Shown here one piece after another: positions 16,721-24,900 of a stretch of DNA of 45,027 nt (within the stretch, counting starts at the first letter, position 1; each line of letters starts with the position of its first letter). The stretch is from Acinetobacter geminorum (lineage in GTDB: Bacteria; Pseudomonadota; Gammaproteobacteria; Pseudomonadales; Moraxellaceae). The stretch is from NCBI RefSeq assembly GCF_013009345.1, contig NZ_JABELE010000022.1, positions 1 to 45,027 of the forward strand, read 5' to 3'. The position numbers and the translations under genes were made by a program. The notes under the pieces were generated by a model that was not told the origin of the DNA, did not search any database, and saw nothing but the letters and a program-made list of their open reading frames with translations.

Positions 16721-17413
16721 TCAGCCTTTTTGCGAATAGTCTCTAGCACCAAATAAGGCTGTTCCTACACGAACCATGGTTGAACCAGCAGCAATTGCAG
16801 CTTCTAAATCACTCGACATTCCCATACTTAAAGTGTCCCAATCTTCTGGGTGAGTATGTTGGTCTTTCACCTTATCAAATAACTTTTTAGCATCTGCAAA
16901 AGCAGCAGTATTGTCAGGCGCTGGAATGACCATTAAACCGCGTAGTCTGATTTTGGGTAATTGACTCATTTGAGCAATTAACTCGGCAACCTCATCTGGT
17001 GCACAACCATCTTTACTATCTTGCCCGTCAATATTCACTTGCAAACAAATATTTAAGTCAGATTGATCATCACCACGCTGGTTAGATAAGCGCTCGGCAA
17101 TAATTAAACGATCTACACCATGTACCCAATCAAATTTCTCGGCCAAATGCTTCGTCTTGTTGCGTTGAACATGACCAATAAAATGCCATTCAATATCTAA
17201 ATCGTGTAAAGCTTCGATTTTTTCTAAAGCTTCTTGCAAATAGTTTTCGCCAAATGCTCTTTGCCCTGCTGCATACATTTCACGCAAACTTTCACTTGGA
17301 TGTGTTTTCGATACGGCTAAAAGTTGCACAGTTTCAGGCGCACGCTGAGCATGTTCACAAGCACTTTGGATTTGCTGTAATACGTGCTGACGCGCATCTT
17401 GCAGGTAATTCAT
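16721..17413 (-). CDS. yggS: YggS/PLPBP-family pyridoxal-phosphate homeostasis protein
   Basis: Single-domain PLP-binding TIM barrel of 230 aa, widely conserved and thought to buffer pyridoxal phosphate rather than catalyse a reaction. The PLP lysine is K36 in LLAVSKTHP. WHFIGHVQRNK and the C-terminal SMGMSSDLEAAIAAGSTMVRVGTALFG are family signatures. The start at 17413 (MNYLQDAR) fits the usual family N-terminus; the ATG at 17428 is also possible. It is divergent from pilT, the same arrangement as in Pseudomonas and many gammaproteobacteria, though the functional link is unknown. Confidence 0.93.
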   Translation of the reverse strand: MNYLQDARQHVLQQIQSACEHAQRAPETVQLLAVSKTHPSESLREMYAAGQRAFGENYLQEALEKIEALHDLDIEWHFIGHVQRNKTKHLAEKFDWVHGVDRLIIAERLSNQRGDDQSDLNICLQVNIDGQDSKDGCAPDEVAELIAQMSQLPKIRLRGLMVIPAPDNTAAFADAKKLFDKVKDQHTHPEDWDTLSMGMSSDLEAAIAAGSTMVRVGTALFGARDYSQKG

Positions 17414-17466
17414 TGACAAGGTTCTCATTTTCAAAAAACTTTTTTGCTTTTCACCTAAAGCGAGGT

Positions 17467-17495
17467 GTTGGTAAGCCTCGGTGAAAGCCGTATAT
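17467..17495 (+). promoter_or_regulatory. Candidate pilTU promoter
   Basis: TTGGTA (17467-17472), a 17-base spacer and TATATT (17490-17495), about 45 bases before the pilT start. Motif-based. Confidence 0.55.
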
Positions 17496-17539
17496 TATTC
17501 TACAAAATAATGACATATTTTGATTTACTTGGGGAAATT

Positions 17540-18577
17540 ATGGATATTACAGAGCTACTCGCCTTCTCTGTGAAAAATGGCGCGTCCGATTTACACCTAT
17601 CTGCTGGCATGCCACCAATGATTCGCGTTGATGGTGAAGTCCGTCGCATTAACTTACCTGCTCTAGATCATAAAGATGTTCATCGTTTGGTCTACGACAT
17701 CATGAATGATAAACAGCGTCGTGACTACGAAGAAAAACTCGAAACCGACTTTTCTTTTGAAGTGCCCAACGTTGCTCGTTTCCGTGTAAACGCATTTAAC
17801 CAAAACCGTGGTGCGGGTGCAGTGTTTCGTACCATTCCGTCCAAAGTACTCACCATGGAAGATTTAGGCTTAGGACAAATCTTTAAAGACATTTGTGACT
17901 ATCCTCGCGGGATTGTACTGGTGACAGGTCCAACAGGTTCGGGTAAATCAACGACGCTTGCAGCGATGATGGACTACATCAACGAAAATCGTTATGACCA
18001 CATTCTAACGGTTGAAGACCCTATCGAATTTGTACACCAATCTAAGAAATGTTTGATTAACCAACGTGAAGTGCATCGTGATACACACGGCTTTAATGAG
18101 GCCCTACGTTCAGCACTGCGTGAAGACCCAGATATTATTTTGGTCGGTGAGATGCGTGACCTCGAGACTATCCGTTTAGCGCTTACTGCTGCCGAAACAG
18201 GTCATTTGGTGTTTGGTACGCTGCATACCACTTCTGCTGCGAAAACCATTGACCGTGTGATTGATGTATTCCCTGCCGAAGAAAAAGACATGGTTCGTGC
18301 CATGCTCTCTGAATCATTACAGGCTGTAATTTCACAAACCCTGCTTAAAAAGAATGGTGGCGGACGTGTCGCAGCTCATGAAATCATGATTGGTATTCCT
18401 GCCATTCGTAACCTAATTCGTGAAAACAAGGTCGCGCAAATGTACTCAGCTATTCAGACTGGCGCAAATCATGGCATGACCACCCTCGACCAAAGCTTAA
18501 AAAATCTGGTGTCTCGCGGTGTGATCAGCCCTCAAACAGCTCGTACTGCTGCCAAACAGCCTGAATCATTCCTATAA
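17540..18577 (+). CDS. pilT: Type IV pilus retraction ATPase PilT
   Basis: Hexameric cytoplasmic ATPase that depolymerises type IV pili, driving twitching motility and DNA uptake. 345 aa from the ATG at 17540, which has GGGGA 5 bases upstream; a longer reading to 17465 adds no homologous sequence. The N-terminal PAS-like domain (GASDLHLSAGMPPMIRVDGEV) is followed by Walker A GPTGSGKST (130-138), the Asp box VEDPIEFVH, Walker B IILVGEMRD and the His box ETGHLVFGTLHT. The C-terminal AIRNLIRE motif needed for retraction is present. It is followed after 19 bases by pilU. Confidence 0.96.
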   Translation: MDITELLAFSVKNGASDLHLSAGMPPMIRVDGEVRRINLPALDHKDVHRLVYDIMNDKQRRDYEEKLETDFSFEVPNVARFRVNAFNQNRGAGAVFRTIPSKVLTMEDLGLGQIFKDICDYPRGIVLVTGPTGSGKSTTLAAMMDYINENRYDHILTVEDPIEFVHQSKKCLINQREVHRDTHGFNEALRSALREDPDIILVGEMRDLETIRLALTAAETGHLVFGTLHTTSAAKTIDRVIDVFPAEEKDMVRAMLSESLQAVISQTLLKKNGGGRVAAHEIMIGIPAIRNLIRENKVAQMYSAIQTGANHGMTTLDQSLKNLVSRGVISPQTARTAAKQPESFL

Positions 18578-18596
18578 AAATAACTAGAGAATAAAT

Positions 18597-19715
18597 ATGG
18601 ATTTTAATGACCTACTCAACCTTATGGTTGAAAAAAAATCATCCGACCTCTTTATTACAGATGGCGTTGCACCATCGATGAAGATTAACGGGCAAATTGT
18701 TCCCATTTCAAAAAATAGTCTTTCAGGCGAAATTATTGGACAACTATTACATTCCATCATGAGTGAAAAACAACGCAAAGAATTTGCTGAGACTCGTGAA
18801 TGTAACTTTGCCATTATGAACCGTGATAAAACTGCCCGCTTTCGTGTGAGTGCTTTTCAGCAACGCGACATGCCAGGCATGGTATTACGTCGAATTGAAA
18901 CTAAAATTCCTTCAATTGATGACTTGCAATTACCACCTGTGCTTAAAGATTTATCGATGACCAAACGCGGCATCATTATTTTTGTAGGAGCAACAGGTAC
19001 AGGTAAATCGACATCTTTGGCTTCAATGATTAGCTATCGGAACCATAACTCTAAAGGTCATATCATTACCATTGAAGACCCGATTGAGTTTATTCATGAA
19101 CACGCTGGCTGCATCATTACCCAACGTGAAGTCGGGATCGATACAGACTCATTCGAAATTGCCTTAAAGAATACTTTGCGACAAGCACCCGATGTAATCT
19201 TGATTGGTGAGATTCGCTCTCGTGAAGTTATGGACTACGCGATTGGCTTCGCCGAAACAGGTCACCTTGTATTAGCCACAATGCATGCGAACAACGCCAA
19301 CCAAGCACTTGACCGTATTATTCACTTCTTTGAAAGTGACCGTCATAGCCAGCTCTACATGGATTTATCACTTAACTTAAAGGCCATGATTGCACAGCAA
19401 CTTATTCCAACGCCTGATGGTAATTCGCGCCGTGCAGCGATTGAGATTCTCATTAACTCACCACTAATTTCAGACTATATTCGCAAAGGCGAAATTCATG
19501 AAATTAAAGATTTAATGAAACGCTCACGCGAACTCGGTATGCAAACTTTTGACCAAGCACTGTTTGATCTTTATAAGTCAGGCCAAATTACCTACAAAGA
19601 TGCATTAAAACATGCCGACTCACCAAACGATTTGCGTTTAACAATTAAGCTTGCCGAAGAAAGTCCTGATCAAATTGCAGGCACAAATCAGCATTTAACC
19701 TTCGACCGACAGTAA
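18597..19715 (+). CDS. pilU: PilT-like accessory retraction ATPase PilU
   Basis: Second PilT-family motor of 372 aa, known to assist PilT in pilus retraction. It has the N-terminal SSDLFITDGVAPSMKINGQI domain, Walker A GATGTGKST (131-139), the Asp box IEDPIEFIHEHAG, Walker B VILIGEIRS and the His box ETGHLVLATMHANN. The C-terminal tail after RLTIKLAEESPDQ is longer and more polar than in PilT, as usual for PilU. The start ATG has GAGA upstream. Co-transcribed with pilT and closed by a strong terminator. Confidence 0.95.
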   Translation: MDFNDLLNLMVEKKSSDLFITDGVAPSMKINGQIVPISKNSLSGEIIGQLLHSIMSEKQRKEFAETRECNFAIMNRDKTARFRVSAFQQRDMPGMVLRRIETKIPSIDDLQLPPVLKDLSMTKRGIIIFVGATGTGKSTSLASMISYRNHNSKGHIITIEDPIEFIHEHAGCIITQREVGIDTDSFEIALKNTLRQAPDVILIGEIRSREVMDYAIGFAETGHLVLATMHANNANQALDRIIHFFESDRHSQLYMDLSLNLKAMIAQQLIPTPDGNSRRAAIEILINSPLISDYIRKGEIHEIKDLMKRSRELGMQTFDQALFDLYKSGQITYKDALKHADSPNDLRLTIKLAEESPDQIAGTNQHLTFDRQ

Positions 19716-19724
19716 TTTCTTCAT

Positions 19725-19759
19725 AAAAAAAGGAAGGTTAAACGTAACCTTCCTTTTTT
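19725..19759. terminator. Bidirectional terminator between pilU and fur
   Basis: AAAAAAAGGAAGGTTA pairs with TAACCTTCCTTTTTT around AACG, a perfect stem of about 15 bp with T-runs in both directions. Confidence 0.9.
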
Positions 19760-19784
19760 ATTTGTTTTCTTTGTGTGAAAACGA

Positions 19785-20222
19785 TTATTTCTTGCGCAGC
19801 ACTTCCTGACATTCAGGTTCGTTACAGTAACCGTAAAGATTTAATGAGTGACCCGTTAAGGTAAACCCATGTTGCTCTGCTACAGCATGCTGCTCTTTCT
19901 CGATAATATCATTAGTAAATTCAATAACTTTGTTGCAATTATGGCAAACCAAATGATCGTGGTGATCTTCTTGCATAATTTCAAAAACAGAATGATTGTT
20001 TTCAAAATGGTGGCGCTGAATGATACCCGCAGCTTCAAATTGTGTTAACACACGGTAAACTGTCGCAAGGCCGACATCTTCCCCTTGTTCTAACAAAGTC
20101 TTGTAAATATCTTCAGCGCTAAGATGATGTTGTTTTGAATTTTCTAATAATTCCAAAATCTTAATTCGTGGAAGGGTAACTTTAAGTCCAGCTTTGCGCA
20201 AATCTTGATTGGAAATAGGCAT
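19785..20222 (-). CDS. fur: Ferric uptake regulator Fur
   Basis: Iron-dependent DNA-binding repressor of 145 aa. The winged helix lies in residues 1-85 (LKVTLPRIKILELLE, then GLATVYRVLTQFEAAGI). The dimer domain carries the metal motif HHDHLVCHNC (H87 to C96) and the second Cys pair GYCNEPEC (C133, C138). The start at 20222 (MPISNQDLRKAGLK) matches the family N-terminus. It is divergent from bamE with a 111-base gap, as in Pseudomonas (fur/omlA). I looked for a Fur box in that gap and saw none convincing. Confidence 0.96.
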   Translation of the reverse strand: MPISNQDLRKAGLKVTLPRIKILELLENSKQHHLSAEDIYKTLLEQGEDVGLATVYRVLTQFEAAGIIQRHHFENNHSVFEIMQEDHHDHLVCHNCNKVIEFTNDIIEKEQHAVAEQHGFTLTGHSLNLYGYCNEPECQEVLRKK

Positions 20223-20333
20223 GAAAAAAGGTCTCTCAACAAATCTCAAGTTGGAATAGGCAATAGAATTTAGATGAAGTATGATCTATCCTTTGATCAA
20301 ATGCATCATAATTTATTGGGATAGTGTAGCAAA

Positions 20334-20732
20334 ATGCAAAAACTCGTGCTGACGTTATTAGTCACTTCACTCCTTGCTGGTTGTTCAATCTTTGGTGTTT
20401 ATAAGGTTGATATTCCTCAAGGGACTCCATTGACCAAAGCTCAAGCCTCTCAAGTACAAGTCGGCATGAATTTCCAGCAAGTGCGTTTTTTGCTTGGTAG
20501 TCCAACAGTGACTGATCCTCTAAATCCTCTACGTTGGGACTACATTTACAACTATATCCCGGGAACTTATGCTAAAAAAGCTAAAATCCCCGCAGCACAT
20601 GGTCAGCATTTAAAAATTTACTTTGATGGAACTGGTACTGTAACTAAAATTGAAGGTTTAGAAACTATTCCAGAATCGCAACCAGGTTTACCTGCTTCTA
20701 AAGAAGCGATTTTAACTGCACCACCACTATAA
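20334..20732 (+). CDS. bamE: Outer-membrane assembly lipoprotein BamE (OmlA/SmpA)
   Basis: Small lipoprotein of 132 aa in the BAM complex that inserts beta-barrel proteins into the outer membrane. The signal peptide ends in the lipobox LLAGC (Cys17). The SmpA/OmlA fold follows: TKAQASQVQVGMNFQQVRFLLGSP, then NPLRWDYIYNY and LKIYFDGTGTVTKIEG. A C-terminal Pro-rich tail is present. It is convergent with rnfH; bamE beside rnfH is a recurrent arrangement in gammaproteobacteria. Confidence 0.95.
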   Translation: MQKLVLTLLVTSLLAGCSIFGVYKVDIPQGTPLTKAQASQVQVGMNFQQVRFLLGSPTVTDPLNPLRWDYIYNYIPGTYAKKAKIPAAHGQHLKIYFDGTGTVTKIEGLETIPESQPGLPASKEAILTAPPL

Positions 20733-20752
20733 TCGTTTTTTCTAATAAAAAT

Positions 20753-20785
20753 AAACCCCTCAAGTGAAATACTTTGAGGGGTTTT
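20753..20785. terminator. Bidirectional terminator between bamE and rnfH
   Basis: CCCCTCAA pairs with TTGAGGGG (with an A-T extension) around GTGAAATAC, followed by a T-run on the plus strand and preceded by an A-run. Confidence 0.8.
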
Positions 20786-20796
20786 GTTTATGGGGC

Positions 20797-21111
20797 TTAT
20801 TGCTTAAAACGATTACTTTTAATATATCGCCCCACAGGGTTTTTCTCAGCGCGTTTACGACGTATATCTTTGGGATTGATCGTTAAAGGTCGATAAACCT
20901 CAACTCGATCACCAGCTTGCAAAATCGCATGTGCTTCAACTTTTGCACCAAAGATGCCAAGTTGTAATGGCTCAGGCAAACTGACCTGTGTCTGCAAACC
21001 ACTCATCTCAACTGCTTGTAATGCAGTCATACCAGCTTCAAATGGAATAGCAACTAAAAACTGTTGCTCTGGAGCTGCATAAGCAACCCACACTTGCTGA
21101 GCTTTTTCCAT
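20797..21111 (-). CDS. rnfH: RnfH-family ubiquitin-like protein
   Basis: Beta-grasp protein of 104 aa (UPF0125). It opens VWVAYAAPEQQFLVAIPFEAGMTALQAVEMSG and has the typical LGIFGAKVEAHAILQAGDRVEVYRPLTINPKDIRRKRA. The cellular role is unresolved despite the name. The ATG at 21111 shares its A with the stop codon of the upstream transporter gene (TGATG), so translation is likely coupled. A reading extended to 21189 would encode a Cys-rich leader wholly inside the transporter and is a shadow. The basic C-terminus (KKRAEKN..KSNRFKQ-like) is normal for the family. Confidence 0.9.
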   Translation of the reverse strand: MEKAQQVWVAYAAPEQQFLVAIPFEAGMTALQAVEMSGLQTQVSLPEPLQLGIFGAKVEAHAILQAGDRVEVYRPLTINPKDIRRKRAEKNPVGRYIKSNRFKQ

Positions 21112-22193
21112 CAGATAATTTGTCCAATTACCGCAATCATGGCAATCACAATTGAAAGCGGCAATACAATACGTACCGCAATGCGCCATAAGTTATAAAA
21201 CAACTCATTGCTAAAATTCATAGATTTACGCAAATGGCTAATTTTCATAATCCAGCCAGCAAAAATGGCATAGATCAAGCAAATGAGTAATCCCCAAAGC
21301 ATCAAAATCAGCGTAAAGATATTATGAAGCTCAGGCACAGCCCAAACAGCAATTGCTACAACAATAATCACCCACTGTAAAATAGGCATAAGCTGACGCT
21401 GAGCAAGCTGCTCTCTAGCCAATTGGACAAATAACGCTGTTGTCATTACTGCGGTAAAGATCCAAGTAAAAACAGGAAGCTGTGCTTGTAAAGAAAAGAA
21501 ACCGAAGGCAATCACAGCAATGAGCTGAGCTAACCAGATTGGAAGAACAGTTTTCGTTGCTCCTTCTTGTGGCTGAACAGCACCTACACTATTTTGCCAG
21601 TAAAGCCCTAAACCTAGCCCACTCGCAACAAGTGCAAGTACAGTTGCATTACCCCACTCTTTAAACTCAACATTGGTCCAATGCCAAGGCTGTAAAGTCG
21701 TTCCCATCGTGTTAGCTAAAACAAGAGAAGCAATTACACCAACCGTCATCAGTAAAATTAAAATCTGACGTGGAATAAGGGATAAAATGAGGGCCACAAC
21801 AGCAAGGCCAGCAAAAACAAGTTGCCCTGAAACACTATTATTAAGCTGTGTAGTCAGTAAATTGCCAGCAGTACTTAATACATTACCTGCTAAAAATGGA
21901 ATAAAAATAACCGCAAGCCAGCCAACCAAACGCCATTTTGGGGAACTATCTGCTTCACGAGTTAAACTTGATAAAGCATTTAAGGCTGTAGTCTTCGACC
22001 GTTTTGCTAACGCAATTTCCAAATAACAAACTGGTAGTGCCAATAACAACATTGTGCCTAACCACAATAACCAGAAATCGAGTTGACGATCAATCTGGAT
22101 GCCCATCGTGGGTGCCAATGTCGCCATAATGATGAAAGATAAGCAAAACGCCATCAGGGGCGATAACCATCGTGACATAGGTATGTCCTGCAT
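21111..22193 (-). CDS. NSS/SNF-like integral membrane protein
   Basis: Polytopic membrane protein of 360 aa with about ten hydrophobic segments. The stretch LPVCYLEIALAKRSKTTALNALSSL resembles the helix 2-3 loop of sodium:neurotransmitter symporters (usual form LP..LAE.A.GRRS), which suggests a distant NSS relative. The protein is much shorter than typical bacterial members (about 450-500 aa), and the helix-1 segment lacks the GNIWRFPY motif that forms the sodium and substrate site. Function is therefore unknown. The start at 22193 has AAGGA 7 bases upstream. It is coupled to rnfH by a TGATG overlap. Confidence 0.75.
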   Translation of the reverse strand: MQDIPMSRWLSPLMAFCLSFIIMATLAPTMGIQIDRQLDFWLLWLGTMLLLALPVCYLEIALAKRSKTTALNALSSLTREADSSPKWRLVGWLAVIFIPFLAGNVLSTAGNLLTTQLNNSVSGQLVFAGLAVVALILSLIPRQILILLMTVGVIASLVLANTMGTTLQPWHWTNVEFKEWGNATVLALVASGLGLGLYWQNSVGAVQPQEGATKTVLPIWLAQLIAVIAFGFFSLQAQLPVFTWIFTAVMTTALFVQLAREQLAQRQLMPILQWVIIVVAIAVWAVPELHNIFTLILMLWGLLICLIYAIFAGWIMKISHLRKSMNFSNELFYNLWRIAVRIVLPLSIVIAMIAVIGQII

Positions 22194-22262
22194 TATGCAT
22201 TCCTTGAAAAAGACTAGAGATATTTTGCCCGTGTCATGCTTGAAAATCAAAGTTTGCTCAAT

Positions 22263-22294
22263 AAAAAAAGCAAACTACCGAAACGATAGTTTGC
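22263..22294 (-). terminator. Terminator of the hemerythrin gene
   Basis: GCAAACTA pairs perfectly with TAGTTTGC, with a run of seven T on the minus strand. Confidence 0.85.
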
Positions 22295-22331
22295 CGCGCT
22301 AACTGAAATTATGATTTATTTTTATTTCAGG

Positions 22332-22787
22332 TTATGAGAAAAACCGAGCAAACCAGTTTTTCCCTTTCTTTTTTTCTTTTTCTCTAATAATTCCCATCAT
22401 ATTTTCTTTTACTGCTCCTACATAATCGGCATCATCATGTTGAATATGGTTAATTAACCATTTAGCCAAAATTTCTTGTAACTCTGATTCAATCGTATGA
22501 CCCATTTCAAAACGTTCACGATATAATTCTATTTTTTTAATAAATAAATCATGTACACGTTTATGAGGTACACGATATTTATAATCAGCTTCCTCTTGCA
22601 AACTTTCTTCGAAAGTAAAATGTGATTGCGTATAATCGATAATATTGTCTAATACATCTTTAACTCGACGTCTATCTTCATCATCTTTTACATCATCAAT
22701 TTCATTAATATAATCAAGTATCCGTTTATGTTGTTCATCAATAACATCAATACCCGTATTATATTCTGAAGCCCATTTCATTTTCAT
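22332..22787 (-). CDS. Bacteriohemerythrin
   Basis: Non-haem di-iron O2-binding four-helix bundle of 151 aa. All ligands are visible: H20 (DEQH), H56 and E60 (HFTFE), H75 and H79 (HKRVH), H114 and D119 (HIQHDD). Opening WASEYNTGIDVIDEQHKRILDYIN is standard. The start at 22787 has GGGGAG close upstream; the ATG at 22781 is an alternative. The C-terminus is unusual: a Lys/Glu-rich segment (REKEKKKGKN) then WFARFFS, which looks like a short amphipathic membrane-binding tail. It is transcribed alone; the 251 bases upstream (22788-23038) are very AT-rich and hold no recognisable gene. Confidence 0.92.
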   Translation of the reverse strand: MKMKWASEYNTGIDVIDEQHKRILDYINEIDDVKDDEDRRRVKDVLDNIIDYTQSHFTFEESLQEEADYKYRVPHKRVHDLFIKKIELYRERFEMGHTIESELQEILAKWLINHIQHDDADYVGAVKENMMGIIREKEKKKGKNWFARFFS

Positions 22788-23038
22788 ACATCTCCCCAAT
22801 GATGCTTAATGATTGTTGCATAAACTGCATGATATATTTAAAGAATATAAATAAAAACAAACCTAATTTGTCGGCTTTAGCCCATAAAAATTATATTCAA
22901 CACAAGTTATTGTTTTTAAATTATTTAATTAAAATTAACCAACTAAAATAATAAAGTATTTTTTAAACAAACTATTTTATTATTAAATGATAAAAATATA
23001 TAAACATCCTTATTCATATATTTTAAATGTATTTTATA

Positions 23039-23887
23039 TTAATACTGATCTGCGCACGTAATACGTTTTAGTTCAGGATTTTCCTGTTCACGTTTTAATC
23101 TTTCTACAAAAGTAATCGCCTTTTTAATTGGTTTACCATGTTGAAATAAAATCATTTCACCAGGTTGATAAGCTGTCCAATTTTCATTATGTGTTAAAGG
23201 TTCAGTTGTTATTACTGCCACACGATCTTCAGGTGTGGTTACCTGACTAAAATCGACTTCAACATCTAAATCAATTAAATGAGCATGATTAAATGGATAT
23301 TCACGAACGAGCCAATGTAATTTAGTAATGGCATAACTAAATAATGCTTTGCCATTAGATAGGCAATAATTAAATGTGCCGTATTCTGCAATTTGCGGAG
23401 AAATCTTTTCTAATACTTCAAATATCTGTTCAAGACTTGGTTCTTCATAGCCAAAAGCTTCAACGAGTTGATCAAGCAAATAACAAAAAGCACGCTCGCT
23501 ATCGGTATTACCTACTGGCGTGAAACGTCCACTTAGTGGCGGATTAAAGTCATGTAAATCGCCATTATGGGCAAAAATCCAATGCCGTCCCCACAACTCT
23601 CGAATAAAGGGATGAGAATTTTCTAAAGTAATTTTACCTTGAGTAGCCTTACGGATATGAGCGATCACATTACGTGATTTAATAGGATAATTACGAATGA
23701 GATCGGCAATTGGAGACTCAACTGCTGATTGGTTATCAACAAATAAACGGCACGCCTTATCTTCGAAAAATGCGATGCCAAATCCATCACTATGATCTGA
23801 GGTAATTCCTGCACGCTGTGAAAAACCACGGAAGGAAAAAGTGATATCCGTTGGTGTTGCACAATTCATTCCTAATAGCTGGCACAT
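23039..23887 (-). CDS. Class II glutamine amidotransferase domain protein (YafJ-like)
   Basis: Ntn-type glutamine amidotransferase of 282 aa. The start at 23887 makes Cys2 (MCQLLGMNC) the N-terminal nucleophile after Met removal, which decides the start; the longer reading to 23962 would bury it. Family signatures are RGFSQRAGITSDHSDGFGIAFF, VIAHIRKATQG, ENSHPF and WIFAHNGDL. No synthase domain is attached. Such stand-alone proteins relate to E. coli YafJ and yeast Dug3, which degrade gamma-glutamyl compounds. It lies 108 bases downstream of the acyltransferase gene on the same strand, with no terminator between them. Confidence 0.88.
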   Translation of the reverse strand: MCQLLGMNCATPTDITFSFRGFSQRAGITSDHSDGFGIAFFEDKACRLFVDNQSAVESPIADLIRNYPIKSRNVIAHIRKATQGKITLENSHPFIRELWGRHWIFAHNGDLHDFNPPLSGRFTPVGNTDSERAFCYLLDQLVEAFGYEEPSLEQIFEVLEKISPQIAEYGTFNYCLSNGKALFSYAITKLHWLVREYPFNHAHLIDLDVEVDFSQVTTPEDRVAVITTEPLTHNENWTAYQPGEMILFQHGKPIKKAITFVERLKREQENPELKRITCADQY

Positions 23888-23995
23888 ATCGCTTTTTAAA
23901 CTACTTCTAATTACCCCATCTGCTCTATTGTGCATGAGAGTAAAAGTGCTTGCAAATCTCAATATGTGCTGGCTATTACAGAATAGAAAATATGA

Positions 23996-24778
23996 TTAAC
24001 GCTGCACCATTTTATTCATCACAAATGAGGTTGCGACTTTATTGACCTCGAGAAATACAAAATAATCCAAACAGTTAAACTCTTCATCAAAAAAAGCCTG
24101 TTTTGATAGTTTTGACTGCATGCTCAAATACATTTGGAACAGCTTTGGCATACGTTCATCTTGTGGAAAGCTAAACTCAGGATATTCAGGTTCATAGATT
24201 TTTTTTGAACGAATATCAATCGTTTTACTTTCTGGTAACTGCTGAATCTGGCGATGCGTGTAGTACGCTCTAGCCAAATTATCTTGCAAATGAATACTGA
24301 CACAGCCCATTAAATATTTAGCACGCATTGACCATAGCACTTTGGGTGCAAGGTTTAACCACAACATAGATAACGCTTTACCATTACGAAAGCGAGGATG
24401 TACACAAGTACGGCCTATTTCTAACACATTTGGAAGATGGGAAAGCTGAGGTACAATATCAAACTCATGTGCACTGTAACTCTGTGCTATTTCGTGGCCT
24501 TGAAATAGTTTTAGACGCGTATACGCTACAATTTCTCCAGTCCACTTTTCACGTAAGACCGCGTGCTCACAACCAAAATCGTAAATATCTTGGTCTAAGT
24601 TATCTTCAAACTTGATTCCGAATTGTTGACTAAATTGTTGTGCACGAAACCGTTGTACATCTTGTAATTCTTTTAAATTATCAACCCACTCAAAACGAAA
24701 TTGCGTCTGATTTATTGCTTTATGACGATTTAAAGGTAAAGTCCAGGTTTGGCGATATTGATTAAATTTTTCCAGCAT
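23996..24778 (-). CDS. OlsB/hemolysin-like N-acyltransferase (GNAT fold)
   Basis: Protein of 260 aa matching the Acetyltransf_5/autoinducer-synthase-like group. Key stretches are FRAQQFSQQFGIKFEDNLDQDIYDFGCEHAV, TRLKLFQ and NVLEIGRTCVHPRFRNG, followed by LWSMRAKYLMGCVSIH. The RTCVHP..RNG segment is the acyl-carrier/CoA binding part. In OlsB such enzymes transfer a 3-hydroxyacyl group from ACP to ornithine for aminolipids. No OlsA-type partner adjoins, so the substrate is inferred only. The start at 24778 has AGGAG 8 bases upstream. It probably leads an operon with the amidotransferase. Confidence 0.8.
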   Translation of the reverse strand: MLEKFNQYRQTWTLPLNRHKAINQTQFRFEWVDNLKELQDVQRFRAQQFSQQFGIKFEDNLDQDIYDFGCEHAVLREKWTGEIVAYTRLKLFQGHEIAQSYSAHEFDIVPQLSHLPNVLEIGRTCVHPRFRNGKALSMLWLNLAPKVLWSMRAKYLMGCVSIHLQDNLARAYYTHRQIQQLPESKTIDIRSKKIYEPEYPEFSFPQDERMPKLFQMYLSMQSKLSKQAFFDEEFNCLDYFVFLEVNKVATSFVMNKMVQR

Positions 24779-24852
24779 AATGAACGCTCCTAGTGACACC
24801 CCCTACACTATTCAAAGCTCATGACAAAAAAATGACCAAATTAAGATAGTAT

Positions 24853-24881
24853 AAAAAAAGACCACCTAGGGTGATCTTTTT
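24853..24881 (-). terminator. Terminator of algC-argB
   Basis: AGA-CCACC pairs with GGGTG-ATCT across a short loop and gives a T-run on the minus strand, 20 bases after the argB stop. Confidence 0.7.
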
Positions 24882-24900
24882 ATTAAGAATAACGGATTTC

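Noticed and set aside
20223..20333. Fur box in the fur-bamE intergenic region
   Set aside because: Only short GATC-type repeats are present; no 19-base match to the Fur consensus could be found.
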